This document shows positions 55,405 to 56,404 of a DNA stretch of 56,404 nucleotides, one piece after another. Origin of the DNA: a virus. Numbering within the stretch: the stretch's first letter is position 1; every line of letters begins with the position of its first letter. The stretch is from IMG/VR virus record IMGVR_UViG_3300043313_001319, positions 1 to 56,404 of that record. One strand, written 5' to 3'. Under the pieces are notes generated by a model. That model saw only the letters and a list, made by a program, of their open reading frames with translations. It was not told where the DNA came from and made no database searches. A program made the translations under genes and the position numbers.

Positions 55405-55607
55405 GGCGCGACGAGGTGACCGAGCTCTTCAGGCGCGCCGGCTGGACGCTGGTCGGCGAGAAGAACCACTACAAATGGCGCTGCCCGCATGGCTGCTGCC
55501 AGATGACCACGTCGAAGACCAACAACGACAGGTCGCGCTGGCGCAACGTCCTGCGGGACATGAAGCACTGCCGAGGCGCGCCTGCGACGCTCAGCCCGGC
55601 AGAATGA
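55401..55607 (+). CDS. HicA-like small protein (68 aa)
   Basis: ATG 55401 overlaps the preceding stop (ATGA). The order MRRDEVTELFRRAGWTLV, KNHYKWRCPHGCCQMTTSK, then NNDRSRWRNVLRDMKHC fits the HicA dsRBD-like fold, where the His residue is catalytic; the two cysteines (CPHGCC) are additional. No HicB partner is visible next door, so it may be a domesticated nuclease or RNA-binding protein. Confidence 0.6.
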   Translation: MRRDEVTELFRRAGWTLVGEKNHYKWRCPHGCCQMTTSKTNNDRSRWRNVLRDMKHCRGAPATLSPAE

Positions 55608-55758
55608 CAGACAGGCCGACCAGCACCAGCCCAAGCCAGCCCCAGCCGAACCAGGCCAGCGGGCGCGGTGCGCCACCGGCGCCAGGCGAGCCGGCGAACG
55701 CGGCCACGCCCCAGCAGAGGGTGGCCAGAATCCACAAGATCATATCCAAGGTGCTCAT
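55591..55758 (-). CDS. Small two-TM membrane protein (55 aa)
   Basis: ATG 55758 gives two hydrophobic segments (MSTLDMILWILATLCWG and WLGLVLVGLSVI) joined by a Gly/Pro-rich loop. It overlaps the end of the HicA-like gene by 17 bases in the opposite direction. A hairpin (55765-55791) lies upstream. Role unknown. Confidence 0.55.
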   Translation of the reverse strand: MSTLDMILWILATLCWGVAAFAGSPGAGGAPRPLAWFGWGWLGLVLVGLSVILPG

Positions 55759-55764
55759 AACGAT

Positions 55765-55791
55765 GCCCCTACCCGCAATGCAGGTAGGGGC
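55765..55791 (-). terminator. Hairpin between the HTH and membrane genes
   Basis: A 9-bp inverted repeat, GCCCCTACC with GGTAGGGGC, lies 23 bases past the HTH gene stop. It has no T run on the minus strand, so it may act as an attenuator or RNA-end rather than a strong terminator. Confidence 0.5.
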
Positions 55792-55814
55792 AAACAGCGC
55801 CACGCCACGGCGCG

Positions 55815-56147
55815 CTAGTCGCTCGCGCTCTCCAACTCCGCCCGACGACGCGCTCGACGCGTCCGCTGCTGGTTGCCCCCGCGCCCCGTGCTCGCCCCCA
55901 TCTCCTTCATGATCCGCGTGATGGTCGTCGGCGAGCCGTAGCCGGCCGCGACGGCGAGCTCGGTGTAGGTTAGTCCGCGCGCAGCGCCCAGCACGATGGC
56001 CGGCGACAGCGCGTCTTCGACCTCGGCCAGCGCGCGCACCAATTCGCGGCGCAGTCGACCCAGCGCTGCCAGGTCCAGGTCGGCAACGGTGCGCGCGTTC
56101 ACGTAGAGCGCGACCAGGTCCCGCGCATTCAGGTTGGTGTCATCCAT
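55815..56147 (-). CDS. HTH-domain protein (110 aa)
   Basis: ATG 56147 lies six bases after TACCCT (56154-56159), so it may be leaderless, though a -35 is unclear. The N-terminal half is helical (LGRLRRELVRALAEVEDALS) and the C-terminal HTH is GLTYTELAVAAGYGSPTTITRIMKE; the tail is very basic (RTRRARRRAE). This arrangement is typical of actinophage DNA-binding regulators of unknown target. Confidence 0.75.
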   Translation of the reverse strand: MDDTNLNARDLVALYVNARTVADLDLAALGRLRRELVRALAEVEDALSPAIVLGAARGLTYTELAVAAGYGSPTTITRIMKEMGASTGRGGNQQRTRRARRRAELESASD

Positions 56148-56404
56148 GCAGCCAGGGTAGGTCACGAGCGGATGTCAAGCACGTCTTTCGCCTGATGTCG
56201 CTACTGTCGTGAACCCGACAGTTCTTCTACCCCCGATCGGATACCGCTGGTGTCATCCGTGCGTTATACTAAGAGGAGAGCAAGGGAGAACTACAGACGA
56301 ACCGGGGCTCCGCCCCGATCGAAGGCCAGGGAGTTCAACCCGGGCACGCGGTCGGCAAGCCAGAGAACCAGCCCGGGGAGACATTGAATCCGACGCAAAC
56401 AGTC
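56148..56404. promoter_or_regulatory. Noncoding region with divergent promoter signals and right terminal repeat
   Basis: No gene is supported. TTGACA reads on the minus strand at 56173-56178, and TATACT at 56265-56270 reads on the + strand toward the leader that continues at position 1. AAGAGGAGAGCAAGG follows TATACT. The last 65 bases (56340-56404) are the right copy of the terminal repeat. Confidence 0.5.

Noticed and set aside
1-56404. CRISPR array
   Set aside because: No set of equally spaced direct repeats with unique spacers was seen; the CTTGAC elements are scattered and promoter-linked.
1-56404. Integrase, excisionase or ParA
   Set aside because: No tyrosine or serine recombinase motif or Walker-type ParA was found in any convincing gene.

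Overview
The window looks like a complete, GC-rich, tailed-phage (siphovirus-type, Caudoviricetes) genome that infects an actinomycete. The evidence is a full set of phage morphogenesis genes (terminase, portal, MuF-type protein, capsid protease, capsid, connectors, tail tube, tail chaperones, tape measure, minor tail proteins), a holin and amidase lysis pair, and families seen almost only in Actinobacteria (two DUF397-like proteins and a DUF2637-like membrane protein). The last 65 bases (56340-56404) repeat the first 65, so this is most likely a circularly closed or permuted assembly of about 56,339 bp. I see no integrase, no ParA, no tRNA gene and no CRISPR array.

Layout. 1-1615 (+): a noncoding, hairpin-rich leader and three small genes with repeated leader elements, ending in a strong terminator. 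1770-3287 (-): a probable moron island (DUF397, a membrane-anchored beta-helix protein, a second DUF397). 3308-4999 (-): lysis. 5029-10533 (-): an unusually full sugar cassette (three or four glycosyltransferases, an NAD-dependent epimerase, a methyltransferase and three small proteins). 10581-36297 (-): the virion module read from portal to minor tail, interrupted on the + strand by four tiny genes (18717-19415) and a DNA methyltransferase (19875-21164). 36476-38704 (-): small membrane and hypothetical proteins. 38925-41444 (-): terminase large and small subunits with an XRE regulator between them. 41458-49663 (-): DNA metabolism (GNAT-like protein, RusA, helicase, DNA methyltransferase, primase-polymerase/helicase) with an iteron-like repeat cluster at about 47124-47420. 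49771-50034 (-): a ribbon-helix-helix regulator divergent from 50087-55607 (+), an early-type operon with a RecB/Cas4-like nuclease, an XRE regulator, a HIT protein, a possible ssDNA-binding protein and a HicA-like protein. 55591-56147 (-): a small membrane protein and an HTH protein.

The most striking signal is regulatory. A conserved element, CTTGACNNGTCACTAGG with palindromic core TGACNNGTCA, lies in or beside about ten promoters. In most of these a TANNNT -10 hexamer ends only 5-8 nt before the start codon, so many operon-leading genes appear to be leaderless. This suggests a phage-wide repressor regulon. Its regulator is unknown; the RHH protein at 49771-50034, which has the element in its own divergent promoter, is the best candidate. 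Other notable features are a 1528-residue multidomain MuF protein with metallopeptidase-like and kinase-like domains, the sugar cassette, an iteron-like origin candidate, and an apparent frameshift at a seven-base homopolymer at the start of the largest tail gene.
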